In this document: in pieces, positions 18,974-31,218 of the stretch
Layout of the letters: every line of letters starts with the position of its first letter
Position numbering within the stretch: the stretch's first letter is position 1
Assembly: GCA_014529385.2 (NCBI GenBank)
Contig: CM043942.1
Span: 2,270,501 to 2,334,500 of the forward strand
Reading direction: 5' to 3'
Source: Adiantum capillus-veneris
Lineage: Eukaryota; Streptophyta; Polypodiopsida; Polypodiales; Pteridaceae
DNA length: 64,000 nucleotides
Made by a program: the position numbers and the translations under genes
The notes under the pieces: generated by a model
Seen by the model: only the letters and a program-made list of their open reading frames with translations
The model's database searches: none
What the model was told of the DNA's origin: nothing

Positions 18974-21900
18974 TTATGCCATGTATTTGTAATGGCGACT
19001 TGGACTTACCTGTTCAAGGCCAAAAACCCAATTCCATAAGTTCTGGAGTTTTAGGCTTCTTCCATTGTTTTGGTCTTTGGATGCCACCATTTTTTTCAGT
19101 AGGTTGGCATATGTTGGCTCTTCTTGACTTGCTTGTCGTATGTTCACACTGCTTTGTGAAACAAGTTCTTCAGCTCTTGTAGGGGTTGATGTAGCTTTTT
19201 TGTTATTTCCCATGAGAAGCAGTTGTTGATGTGTGTGGGTTCTTTGTGTTTGAGTTTCCACGAGCAATTTTGGAACCCATCTTGTTTTTGGTCCTTGTGT
19301 GACCATCTTTGGCATTTTATCTTCTTCTATAATTCGATGGACACTAGGCTTCGGTATCCAAACCTGATGATTTTCGTTGTAAAAGCCTTGCTTTTGTAAT
19401 TGATGACAAGGTATCCATCTGCAGATTGCAACAGCCTTGGTTGGAATTGGCTTTTGTTGGCTTTTGGTTGTCATTGCTTGCTTTCGGGTAGAAGCTTGTG
19501 CTGCTTGATTTCTCTTCGTTGTTCTAGATTGAGCTACAATTTTTGGTAACCATATTTGTGTGTTACCATCACAAAATCCTTGTGCTTCGAGTAGCTTAAA
19601 TGGAATCATCTGCTGCCTCACCTGTCTTTCTTGGGTACTTTGACTAGCGTCTGACTTCTGTACCCAAACTTGTCACGTTTCTTGCTTGGAAGGTCTTTTC
19701 TTCACCCTTTTGTGGTTTTTCTTTCTTCTATTTGAGTTGTTTGTCCTGCATTTATAGCGCATCTTGTTCTTTGTAGAACACGTTGGTTGAGGTGGGAAAG
19801 TCCAGGCGATTACTTTAGGCTTTTTGACCCAAACATTAGTGTTTCCTTGGAAGTATCCCTGAGCAGTGATTGACTCATTTTATGCTACCTACCCTATCAC
19901 CTTTTGTTGATGTTGAACTTGTGCTTCATGTATACAAACTGGGTCTTTGACTTTGATGTGCTCTTTGAATACCAACACTTGGTTGACATTATTTGGCTTC
20001 TTCCTAATGCTTTGATGTGATGGAAACTTTGGTTGATAGACTTTTTGTCTCGGTTTCCTTTGCATTGTCGATTGGTTGGCTCATGATGTAGAGGCTTCAT
20101 GGGAAATTTGATGGAAGCTCGTTGAAGGTAAAGTCGTCTTGCGAGGTTGATATGCTTCAGTATTTACCTTTGCTTTACCTTTTTTTGTGATGGTTGGTGA
20201 TTTCTTCTCCGCATGGATTTGAGAAGCTTCATGGAGTCTTACCGTTGTTGTTGTTGAAGCATTTGATTGTTGTTGAAAGAAGATGTTCCTCCAGTTTTCT
20301 GTCAGGATCAGACTCTTTTTGATATGATGGGAGTCGATTATGTGAAAAGTATCTTTATACTCCCCGGTACTCAACTTGAGTACAGCTTCTACCATGCCAA
20401 AGCTAGGAATCGGCATTTTTGAACTTGTGTCAATTGTTTCTTCTAGCTCATTGATTGGTGGCTTTCCCATCCATCATGATCCATGTTTCATAAGTCATTA
20501 GATTCTTTGTCGCTTTTGGATCTATCTCAGCTGAACATGTGATTTTGAGTCCTGTTTCTCCACATATGCTGAATTTGATCATCGTAGGAGACAGTCGATC
20601 TTCTTCTTTGTCCCTGTTCTTCTTTTGATCTTGCATTTTTTGAACATTTGATGTTGAACTTGGAAACTCTTTTCCTTCATCTGCTTTCATTTGCACTTTT
20701 TCTAGAGCCGGCTTCTTTGAAACAGCTTTTGTCAATTCTTCAGGTATGTCCATGATGACATATTCTTGTGGTTGCTCTGCTTCCTTTGTTTGCACCTTGG
20801 AACCATGCTCTATGATGTAGCAATTTGTCTCAACTTTTTTGATTTCGCACTCACAAACTTCATTAGCTTCCTTTAACACCTTTATCGTAAATATGGGAGT
20901 TATATCATACCCTTCCTCATCACAGAATTTAGTCAAGGTCACCTCATACACACACACATCAAGAGTGGCTAGTATTTGATCCCATCCAAAGGGTTCAAAT
21001 AAATCCTCTAGAAAAGGCTATGGAATATATGTCTCATCTTCTACTAAACGCTCTAGGATGCAATCTTCCTTTCTAAGACTTACACTCTCAGGAACTCCAT
21101 ACATCCAAATATGCGCTTTGCTTTTCAAATCAATTGTGGAGTTTGAATCTTCCCCCGGGGTTCGCACTTCATCTCTACAACTATAATCTTTGACACTGAT
21201 TTTTGTAGTAATTTCCTTGTGTCTGAAGTAGATATAGTCATAGCCCTAGTCTTGTACCATTTTGAGCTGACGCATGAATGGTCTGCCAAATATGATGTCA
21301 AAGTTGCTGCTCTTGTCAAAATTCATTATGGCAAAGGTGTGCTCATACTCTATGCCACACGAGGATACAATGATTTGTTCTAATATTCCAATCGGTTTCT
21401 CCGTGTATCCATCCGCTAATTGCAGTTTCATTCGAGTTTTCCTAAGAGCAGGGTTTCCTCATTTTTTCCATATCTCTTTGGTTGCAATGGTAATTCCTAC
21501 CCCACTATCTAATATAGCAACCGTCTTTACTCCTTTTTACTCAAGTGGTAAGGTGATGTTTCCTTCTTCTCCTTCAGAGTAGTCACCCACATTATTTACC
21601 GGTACTGGCTTTGTCTGTGGTTTCTTAGGCAAGGTGTCATCCATGTTTTCATATGCAAGTTGTTCATGTGAAGGGATTTTCAACCCCATGTTTTCCAGGT
21701 GTTTGCCCATTTGTCCCCATAGATGCGGTCTAATGTTTCGTAGCTCTGAGAGATAAAGTTTGCATTGTATAGGAGAAGAGATCAATTCATGCAAGCTCTT
21801 GGTATCCATCATTTTTGGTGTGGCTTTCCACTAAGAAGGTACCATTTTAACCTTCGATTTTGTTTCAAGTTCTCCTATGAAAGATGGAAAAGTCTTTAGA

Positions 21901-24397
21901 GAGCGTGGTTTGCTCTCTTCAAATGCAACAGACCCAACATCCCCATATAAAGATCGTATATCTCCTGGGAAAAATTCGTGATCCATGTTTATCTCAAGGA
22001 TAGGTGCTGATGGTAAAGTAGCACTACCATCTTTTCAGTTTCTAATTGATTCCCATAAGGATTGTGGCCACGGTTCTTCCACCTCCAAAATAGGCATCAC
22101 TGCTTGTGAACCCACCCCATCTGTGGTATTGGCTACTTCCCTTGTATCTAGAGGTTCCTCAACTGCTGGCTCTTCCTCTTTGTTTACAATACCACAACTT
22201 TTCAATTCCTGGACTTTATCGCGGATTAGAACCTCCATTTTTGGAGCATCTGGAACATGTGGTTCCATAAGAGCTTGGGCCTTCTAGATGATCTCCTTGC
22301 ACATTTGCAACCTCTCTTTTTCATACCCTGGATGAGGGTACATTATTCATCTATCTTGTTGAGTTTGGTTGGGTTTTAGCCTAGCTTCATAAGCTTTTAA
22401 GATCGCATCCAAAGGTTCAAACACTTTGTCGACCAAGGCTGAACCTCCCGAGTTAGTCTTTGACTCTTTAGGTCCCTTTGCATTTTTGTTCCTTTATTGC
22501 TCTTGTCTAAGCTTCTCTCTTGTTTGATTGAGTTCAGTTTCCATGATCTTCTTTCGAAGGTTCTCACCGATTTGTTCTCAAATTCTGTTTGAATAGGCAA
22601 TGTGGCTTTTTCATCTAGTTTGTTTCTCGCAGCTTCTTGAGCTTGAGCTCGAGTCATCACGTTTAAAAGAGTGGCAATTTCTACCTTGGATCCGCTTGAA
22701 GAAGGCATCACGCCTAGAACATTCATTGCTACTTTCCCTTTGTAGTCTGGATTTTTAACACAGTGTTGGCGTAGATGGTCTATACCACAATGTTCATAGA
22801 ATACAAATAATTCAATTTCTAGACCCTTGTTTGGACAACTTCATGCCCAATAATCACCTCCACACTCATAGCATGGACCTTCTTGTTTCACAGCTGGTGA
22901 TCCAGCTAATGATTTTTCTTGCCTTGTGAGGATTTTCTTTGAACCATACTCATGATTGGCTATGAACATGAGCGTATTCACATCCATGGAGTAATGTTTT
23001 CTTGTAGGTTGTGGCATATGCATTGGTTCAGTGTAGTTGACTATCACTCTCCCATCATTCAAAAGTGGTGGTTGTTGCCCTAGCACACGTTGTAGCTTTG
23101 GCTGAGTGTTACACCATGGAGTGGGGTGATCCCCTCCACAAGTATTACATATCCTCAATAAAGGCTATCGTACATCTAGGTTTTGCTTGTACCCTTGGTT
23201 TATTCTTCTAATCACCCCCTTGACCACTTGGTCAATGATTGGTTCCCAAGTAGTTTTAACATCTCTCTTTGTTGTTGATTCTCTCTTTGGAGATGAGGCA
23301 CTACTAGTCGTGTTGTCTGTATCTTCAGTCACCTCTCCGTAGGCCTTGCAATTGTCAACTAGATATACAGCGTCTCTTGTGACTTTCTCAAAAGTCGTGC
23401 ATCCTTTCAAATGTAGGTCCTTTTTTAGAGTCTCATTTTTTAATCCCTCAATGAAGAGAACTGATAGCCTCTCATCTTGTGGTAGCTCTCTCATAGGACA
23501 TCTCTCAATGTATTGTTTGAAGCGAAGCAGAGTTTCCTTCACTCTTTCATCCCTTTTTTGTTTGAAAGCGTAGATTTGGGACACTGTGTTGTGTTTGATT
23601 CCCCTTTTCAAGAATTCCTCTACAAACTCTTGTAAGAGTTGTGCTACATTTGGAAAATCATCTCTATTTAGTGGTTGGAACCAAGTCAAGGCTGTTCCTT
23701 CCAATGTTAACCCAAATCCCTCATATTGAGTATGGAAATCCGCTATCTATTCAGCTCTCAAAACTTGTTTGAAGAGTGAGACATGAGCATATGGATCCCC
23801 TGACCCATCGTATTTTGCCTTGACACATTGAGCCACTTGATATGGTCTTAATCGTTGTGGTTCAGTCACCAGTCTAATCAATTTGTGGTCTCCTAGAAAA
23901 ATGTCTCTCGTCCTCTCCTCTAGTCTTGGAGAAAATCTCGGTGGAATCCTCTCAGATATGTGCTTTGGCATCATTATTGGATTAAAGTAAGTAGGAATTG
24001 GAGTACCCTTGTATGTGTATCTCTCTAAGTCAATTGGATTGACAAGTTTTTAATCTCTTTCATACTTATCTACCATCAAAACTTGCACTCCGGTGGCATC
24101 TCTATATGTGAATGCATAGAGGTTCTTATGGGATGTCAACTCTCCAGCATTGGGTTCTACACACCTGTAGAAGATGTATGGCTCTCCATTTGTGAACCTA
24201 TACAAGCCCTCATGAGCGTAATCTGTAAGCACTCTCATGGATTCATTGGATTTGATGAATCTCACGTTTGGTTTGTTGATTAGAGGATGCCTTTCCTCTA
24301 TGTATTCTCCCAATCCCACTGTTGTCGGCATTGCATCGTTTTTCATGTCTCTATGTGGAGTAGAAAACCCTGGTGGTGGATAATTTGTCATGGTCAA
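18974..24397 (-). pseudogene. gag-protease polyprotein remnant of element B
   Basis: About 5.4 kb of minus-strand coding remnant from MTMTNYPPPGFSTPHRD (24397) to 18974, spread over three frames: 24397 to about 22397, then about 22268-20448, then about 20470-18974, with several stops. In order: an N-terminal domain (24397-24050); a gag domain (about 23900-23300, MEGTALTWFQPLNRDD, RFKQYIERCPMRELP); knuckles CNTCGGDHPTPWC (about 23150), CYECGGDYWA (about 22860, His lost) and a third with CGIDHL (about 22790) that matches A's fourth knuckle; a protease with ILDSGVG at about 21510 and IIFGRPFM at about 21275, clearly homologous to A; then at least six W-[VIL]-[PKQ]-K type motifs between about 19820 and 19270. 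Pol is absent. It ends with an LWNWVFGLEQ tail resembling A's NWNNWFQ. Confidence 0.82.
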
Positions 24398-24839
24398 GGC
24401 TCACTCAAATCTCTCAAGATAGTACTTAACAAGCCCAACTTGGCTTAGTGCAACTTACCCTTTTTGCCCCTGGTCAGGTCTCTCAAAAGTCAGGAATTTG
24501 TGACTTTTGGTCTCTGGAAACTAGTCTTCGGGTACCCTAAAAGTTTGGATCTAGGAAACCTAGTAAAATTCAGCTCTAAAACCTAGGTGTGTGCTATTGC
24601 CTACAAGCTTTCTTCCTAGCTATACCTGACTCAATTTGGAGTTGTTTATCAAAAGTTACAGCAATTTTGGTGAACTGCACTTGAAACAGCACTCAAAACA
24701 GTCTTAGGACCAAAAAACAGGAACTTTGGCTTGTATCTTGGTCTCCAGAAGGTATTTTTAGCTCAAACTTGAGATTTGGGATATACTCAAGTATGCTTAC
24801 AAGATCATCAAGTCAAATACCCACACTATGCTGAGAAGT

Positions 24840-26776
24840 ACATGGATCGTGATCCATGTTCCTGTCAAATTGTTTTTCAATTTTTTCCAAATTTTTACTG
24901 TGTGTAGACAAGATCATAAGCAGGCTATATACCAATTTTCAAAAAAAATTGAGGTTGAGGTACATGGATCGTGATCCATGTTCAACCACACCTGGACTTG
25001 TCCTCTTAAGAGTTTGTTCCTGACTATGTCCACAAGCTAAATCTCAAATCTTTTCGGATTTGGACTTGTTTTGATAGGTCAAATTGCCAACACTAGGTCT
25101 GTACTTCGGGTTTCAGTGTGTCACCTGGTTTGCTCCCTTTTGACCCAAATTTGCTCAATTTTTTCCAAAACTGGACTTGGGGATATGTTTCTTTGTGTAT
25201 GGACTACTGATGTGGAAAGTTTCAACTCAAGCTGTCACTATGGGTACATGGATCGCGATTCATGTTTGGAGCCCATATTAACTTTTTTTGGTACCATTAT
25301 AATCAACATGACTAGTAGGTCCTATGGTATCAAAATTTTTGAAAATGGACCTTTGGATTGAAAGTTAGGTCAGTTCTAGCACTTGCACAAAGTACTTGGC
25401 AGTTCTAGACTTTTGGTTTGGTTTCTGGTATCCAAATTAACTTTTGAGAAGACCACTAGACTCTTGGTGACGTCCTCTAGCTATGGTGCAAGTTTGGTAT
25501 CAGATTGTGACAAAGGAACATGGATCGCGATCCATATACCTATGTGTCAGATGATAATGAAACTTGGCACACAGCTTCCCCTTGGTCTTCTGATACTAAC
25601 TATGTGGTTTTTGTATAATTTGGACTTGTTTAGGTCAGGCAAAAGTCAATCCCCGGGTCTGTTTTAGGGTCTTCCTCTTTGCAGTGTTTTTGGCTCTTTT
25701 GATGAATTTTTTGGACTTTTTTGACAAAATTTCTTTGGGGACTTTTGTTCACAATGGTCTTTGCTACAGCCTGGAAAATTTTATGTCCATGAATTTCTCA
25801 GGGGTACATGGATCGCGATCCATGTTCCACCACTTTTGGATCTGAATTTTTGGTGTGCTGATAGCTTATGATGTTTGTAGCTTGCTCACCAAGAATTTTT
25901 GGATTTCGATCAATTTTGCCCTACCAAATTTGACTTCTACAATCTGCTGTGGCAGTAAGAGAATTTTTTGTTTTTGGCTCTTTAGAACACGTTTTACAAC
26001 TTTTTTGCATATGGTTCCATTGGGAAAAGTATTTGTCTATGTCTCAGCTACCTACTGCTCAAATCTCCGCCAAAAAGAAATTCAATTTTTTTTTTCATAA
26101 GGTACATGGATCGTGATCCATGTTTGACCACATTTTGACAAGAAACTTGGTCAGCTTGTAGTCCATGTTATGGTGATACTCTTCCCCAAATCTTTTTGAA
26201 TTTGGCCAACTTTTTTCTAATCAAAAGTGAGTTTTTATATCTGCCTTGCGGTTTTTGACTAGTTTCTGTATTTGGCTATTTTGACCAGCTTTTTTCAATT
26301 TTTTGACATGGTCCCTTTTGGAAAAGTTGTTTCAAAGGATATCAGGGATGTACTTGTCAAATATCAACCCCAAATGTCAAAAAGGTACATGGATCACGAT
26401 CCTTGTTTGGGAGCATTTTTCTCATGAATTTTGTTATGTTGGTTCTGTATGCCCTATAGAAGCCAAATCTCACCCCTTTTTGAATTTGGATCCCAAAATC
26501 TCACAATTTGCCCAATTTTGTGTTTGAATCCTTGTTTTGGCTATTTTTCCCCTAAAAGTCAATTCTAATGTGATTTTTGATTTTTTCTTTCAAGCAAACT
26601 TGATCAGAGCAGTTTCTTAATGATGCTCACTGTAATTGGTAACTTTTCACCAAAAATGGTCTCTAGGGTACATGGATCAAGCAAACTTGATCAGAGCATT
26701 TTCTTCATGATGCTCACTGTAATTGGTAACTTTTCACCAAAAATGGTCTCTAGGGTACATGGATCGCGATCCATTT
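24840..26776 (-). repeat. periodic array with 20-bp palindromes in element B leader
   Basis: Nine copies of the palindrome ACATGGATCGCGATCCATGT or close variants start at 24840, 24962, 25246, 25518, 25806, 26104, 26387, 26670 and 26757. Spacings are 122, 284, 272, 288, 298, 283, 283 and 87 bp, so the main period is about 284 bp. The copy at 25806 is a perfect palindrome and most others differ by one to three bases. The intervening DNA is diverged and T-rich. An 87-bp tandem duplication sits at about 26605-26760. It occupies most of the approximately 2.9-kb leader between the primer site and the polyprotein start. Confidence 0.85.
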
Positions 26777-27306
26777 TCCTCCACAGAATCTGACCAAACT
26801 TCTCAGATTGCTTCTAGAGAGTCTGTTGATGCCTTTGATCCACAAATTTTCAAATTTGGATCACTTTTGAGGTCTCTACCATCAAATCTTCAAATTTTCA
26901 GAGTTATGGTCATTTTTGCCAACATATGGTTTTCACCCTTTTTTCCTTCAATCTTTTAGCCCAAATTTGATGGTGACAATTTCTACTTACCCTACTCCTA
27001 AGTACTGAAATGAAACATGAAACAAAAACAAAGAGAACGGTATAAAATAAGGTCAAAACGGAAAATGGAACAGCACTTTGAAAGCATAGAGAAAATCGAA
27101 GAATTAAATGCTTTTGTCTATCTCACTCACAACCCTCTTTACCCCTCGAGAATAGATCTAGCAAGTCCTTGACTTCTAGACTCTATCAAGCACTAAACCC
27201 CGTGTCTAGTTGCTTCACTGCTAGAGTGTAAACGGAACAAAGAGACAAATCTTCAAAAAAGAACGCTCTAAATACGCACTAGGTCACTCACCATCTAAGG
27301 ATCATA

Positions 27307-27325
27307 TCCCTGGCAACGACGCCAA
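27307..27325 (-). other. primer binding site of element B
   Basis: On the minus strand TTGGCGTCGTTGCCAGGGA directly follows the 5' LTR. It resembles the tRNA-Asp-type site TGGCGCCGTTGCCGGGGA with two differences, so it uses or used the same primer class as family A. Confidence 0.65.
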
Positions 27326-28238
27326 TGTTAGCGGGTCGCCGCGAGACGGACGTCTGCAGCATAGCTTTCTGGCACTAACATAATGTCAATACTCACGAAA
27401 AGTGACCCAGATGGGACACGGAGACTCTATGAGATCGTCAATCTCACGAAGTGAACCTTAACAAGCAAACACAATAACTCTACAAGCAAACCAACACTCA
27501 ATGATCAAGGAAATCTGCCTATGTCCTTTCTCCTAGCTCTAGGTCATCACGCCATTTCGACACGCGAACGGACTCGAAATGGAATGAAACTTTAGGAGGA
27601 GGTTTAGGACACCTAGGGACACTATCCTAGCAAGTCCGGGTGCAATCCAACAAGGTACCAAAATCATGATCCATCATGAAAAAGGTCCTGAAAACTGCAA
27701 CAGAACTATCCAAAATTGTCATCCTATGGTCTAAGAACACTCTCCTATGGTCAAAATGACTAAAAACAGCGATTTAAGCACTCAAATCTGCAATTATAGC
27801 TCACAGACGCGTAGTCACGAACCACAACAAAACTGACAATGCTTACACTTAAATTAAAGAGCAAAGAGAGAGGAACACAATGCAACTTTCGGATTTGAAA
27901 ATTGATTACACATTCATTAGTTGCGTCGATTACAAATTGGAGTAACTCGTAGCTTGAGCGTAAGTTTTTTGAGCTCCCACTTCTTCTCAAGATAAGCCTC
28001 CTTTCACATTAAAATTATTGACCTTTATACCTAGGGCATTCTAAATGGCCAATGTCCGGCTCACATGTACCTTTACAATTGCCATGACAACATTACAACT
28101 CAGAGGATTGATCCACTACTCTGGAATCAGGATTACACAGAGTATCACTACACTAGCTCGGACAATTAATAGAGTACAAATGTGGTGTTCGGCTACGTGT
28201 CCGGCCAAGTGGACGCTTGTTTGATCTATCCTCAAACA
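27326..28238 (-). repeat. 5' LTR of element B
   Basis: 913 bp matching 16902-17762 with several substitutions and two insertions. A minus-strand TATA-like motif (GGTATAAAGG) at 28022-28030 would start transcription toward the primer site. Confidence 0.85.
28022..28030 (-). promoter_or_regulatory. TATA-like motif in element B 5' LTR
   Basis: GGTATAAAGG on the minus strand is retained in both LTRs (the other at 17570-17577). Its position about 210 bp from the LTR start and 700 bp from the LTR end is reasonable for a U3 promoter. Confidence 0.5.
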
Positions 28239-30204
28239 CTCCTATTAAGAGAGACTTGTTACAATACAGTCTTTGTGTTCCTTGTTACCTAGGTGTTGCA
28301 ATGAATATGGAAAGCTTCATGCATCACAAAAATAACATAAACTTGAAGAAAGCTTTAACTATCCCAAGCCTCAGTCCCAAGACCTCAAACACCTTCGAAG
28401 GTGGAGAGAGCTAGTAGGGAATGAGGGTAGGGAAGAGGAAGAAGAAACATTTCATAGGAGAAAGAATTAGTTCCTCACTTATCATTCTCTTCTTGCTAGC
28501 ATACATGATAGCATAGTAATGAAGATGGAGAAGATGGAAAGCTTAAGCATTGAAGCATGGCTCTTGGTTGGATTTGCACTCCATATCCAAGAGTGTTGGT
28601 GTAAGCTCTCAACCTCTACTTTCTTGGAGAAGGAGAGGGAGCTCTTGCACTTTGCACATTGCATAATGATAGTGTGTGTGCCCTAGATTTCTTGGGTCGC
28701 AGGCCCCCCTTGTAGCTCATGCTTGGAGCTCATTGCACCCCTCCAAGCCTAGCCAATCATAAGCAGGAGTCATACCCAACAACAACAAGGGTAGCCTTGG
28801 GACAAGTGTCCCACTTTCCTGTTTGAGAGAGAGGACTTGATAAATGCAAAATAAATTAATTAAATATCCTAAACTATCATTGGACCCCTTGGGTGGCCAA
28901 CCAATAGGCTTCAGGCACACCATGAGGGCAACATGAGGAGGAACTTGACAAGTGTCCCGTTTGCTTTCTTTTTACCAAGTAGCCTTGTGTGAGTGTGTGG
29001 GTGTTCTCTCTCATCCCCCCTCATGTAGGGCTCGCCCCCTCCTTGTAGGGATTAGATATTTAACGTTTTGACACCTCAAGCCCCTCATGCATAGGCCCAG
29101 CTCCCACCACAAGCTTGGCCCTTAATCACTTTAATCTTGGGCTGGGTTCTCACCTCAAGTACAGCTCTAGCATCTCAATAATGTCAAGCACCTCAAGAAT
29201 CTCAATCATCAAGCACCTCAAGCATCTCAAGCATCTCAATCATCAATCACCTCAAGCATCTCAAGCAAGACAAGCACCTCGAGCTGGGTCGGGTTCCCAC
29301 CTCAAGCTCAACCCTAGCTTACCTAAGGTCAAAAGGACTTTTACACACATTATTGGTTGGAGGTCTTCAATGAAGCTAACAGTAAGGTCTTATGCTCCAT
29401 TGGTTAGAATTGCTCTTTGATAGACTATCTCTCATTTGGGCCCCTTTACCATCGGCCGCATGTTGAGATATATCTATAAGCACATGTCCTTGTTCCTGTT
29501 TATTCTCCCACAGTAAGTGATCAGTTTAATATGAGAAAACTATATGGTTTGGTTAGATATTAAATTTTATGACACAAGCACTGGTTGATCCTTTTTGTAC
29601 AGTTTCCCTTTTTGGTATACATAGTGTGCATATGAATTATGTGTACCATACAAAGCTAACATCATTCTATTTTATGTGTCCTTAGACTCCTGAATGATTA
29701 CACACTTGTGGCAGTGGATGCAAAATCATTTGAAAATTTAATAGTCTTTTCAACATTCGATGACATCTGGACATCTTCACCAAATTCATGTAGGAATTTG
29801 TTGTTCAAAGAATCAATCTTAAGCCTTTCAGGTGCTTGTGCATCTTTATGCTAATTTTGAACTTGTAGTGTTTTTATTGGTGCTTTAAATGGTAATGTTC
29901 ATCCAATTGCATTAAAAGTGACGAGTTAAATGCACTTAAATTGAGATTTGAATTTGCAATTTTCTGTGTACTTTTCTTGGCAATTGATGTATCCCTATTG
30001 TCTGGATTTCTTGGACAATCTTAAGAAAAATGTCCACCTTTTCATCCAGAATCTGAGCAATATGCCATGAATAGTGGTATTTCAATTGGCTATGTCATGT
30101 CAAGCTCTACCTAAGGAGCTTTTGTTTCTATGCTTGCCAAGTTGTTGGCATCTTCTTTTAGAACACTAAACATCAAGCTATAGACTACTACATCTTGACC
30201 TTTG
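28239..30204. other. resumed Gypsy A 5' LTR, then unassigned sequence
   Basis: The sequence directly after element B should be the interrupted Gypsy A LTR, as the target duplication shows. Its outer border cannot be placed because the 3' LTR copy at 4449-4693 lacks this part. A degenerate tandem repeat built from CCTCAAGCATCTCAATCATC-like units lies at about 29165-29285. No gene was recognised; the ORF at 29115-29420 is this repeat read through. Confidence 0.5.
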
Positions 30205-30524
30205 TGTAAAGTGTGAGCTTTGTCCTAAAGTGTGAGTCAAGAGAAGAGAGTGGATTTATCCCACATGCTGTGGAGCAAGGATGTAGAGCTACTTAAAGCT
30301 CATTTCATGAATGAATAAACACAACTCTATTTTGCACTACATGCTTGTCTATGGTGAGCTTGTGCTAAGCTAAGTCAATACTCAAGATTGTGTTTATGAG
30401 TCCAAGCTAATTCTATCTTGGAACCTAATTCACTTGAGTGATAACCTTGCTTACACACACACTCATGCATTGACGCTATGTTTCTCTTTCATCCACCATA
30501 GCTAGCACGATCCAATTCCTAACA
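30205..30524 (+). repeat. 5' LTR of element C
   Basis: 320 bp from TGTAAAGTG to CCTAACA. The first 90 bp recur at 33126-33215 and the next 39 bp at 40006-40044. It is followed directly by the primer site. Confidence 0.85.
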
Positions 30525-30526
30525 TA

Positions 30527-30538
30527 TGGTATCAGAGC
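30527..30538 (+). other. primer binding site of element C
   Basis: TGGTATCAGAGC, the plant Copia iMet-type site, two bases after the LTR end. Confidence 0.85.
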
Positions 30539-31176
30539 CATGGTGTGCTAGCTAGGATTGTCATTATGCATTATTGTGTGTTAATTATTAGCATCTCCAT
30601 TAGATCGATTAGCATTTCATAATTGTTGTCACGGTCCATTAACATTTTCATAGTTAAGTTGCATATCTCATTAATTAAGCACTAATCTAGTTATGTGTGG
30701 GCATGTCCTTGGCACACCCAAGAGGCCACTGCCCTCCATGGCTAGATAGGCTTGATTAGGGAGAAGATTAGTATCCAATTTTTGCATACTCTGTGTCCTA
30801 GTTTGCACCTTCAATTAATCTCTCCACTTTTGCAATCACCTAACAATATTGAGTTCATCTCGAAGTGCTCAACGCAAGCTTTCCATAGAGCCTACAAGCT
30901 CTGCAATCCGAGCTCAAAAACCTCTTAAACTCCATCCCCAACTTTGCCTAAAAATAGGTGTGTGTGTATATGTAAAACTGCTAAGCTCGAGTTTAACAGC
31001 TTGTTTTTCGGAGCTTTTCCACAAGCAAGGCTCGTGGGCTTGTTGGCTAGCCCAGTTTAAGCAACCTATTATTGGCTTGAGGTTTCGGGGTCAATTCCTT
31101 GCCTATTGTGGGGGGAGAGCGGGCGGACCCGAATCTACATTACAAGTCGGGTTTTTTGAAGACGGCGGGTCCGGTA

Positions 31177-31217
<41 letters not shown>
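31177..31217 (+). repeat. 41-base G homopolymer in element C leader
   Basis: An uninterrupted run of G at 31177-31217, between the primer site and gag. It could form G-quadruplex structures, or its length may be an assembly or sequencing artefact. Confidence 0.8.

Positions 31218-31218
<1 letters not shown>

Larger units (their letters stand above)
16902..28238 (-). mobile_element. Element B: decayed pol-less gag-protease LTR retrotransposon
   Basis: An 11.3-kb minus-strand element with LTRs of 861 bp (16902-17762) and 913 bp (27326-28238), both TGTTAGCGGG...CTCAAACA in plus orientation. It is flanked by CTCCC/CTCCT, a 5-bp duplication with one substitution. The primer site (27307-27325) and polypurine tract (17763-17774) are in place. 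The polyprotein remnant (24397 down to 18974) is homologous to that of family A, and no RT or integrase was found. LTR indels, stops and at least two frameshifts show that it is clearly older than A1. Confidence 0.85.

Noticed and set aside
24840-26776. Palindrome array considered as a CRISPR array
   Set aside because: The context is a plant retroelement leader, spacers are about 260 bp and of one diverged family, and there are no cas genes.
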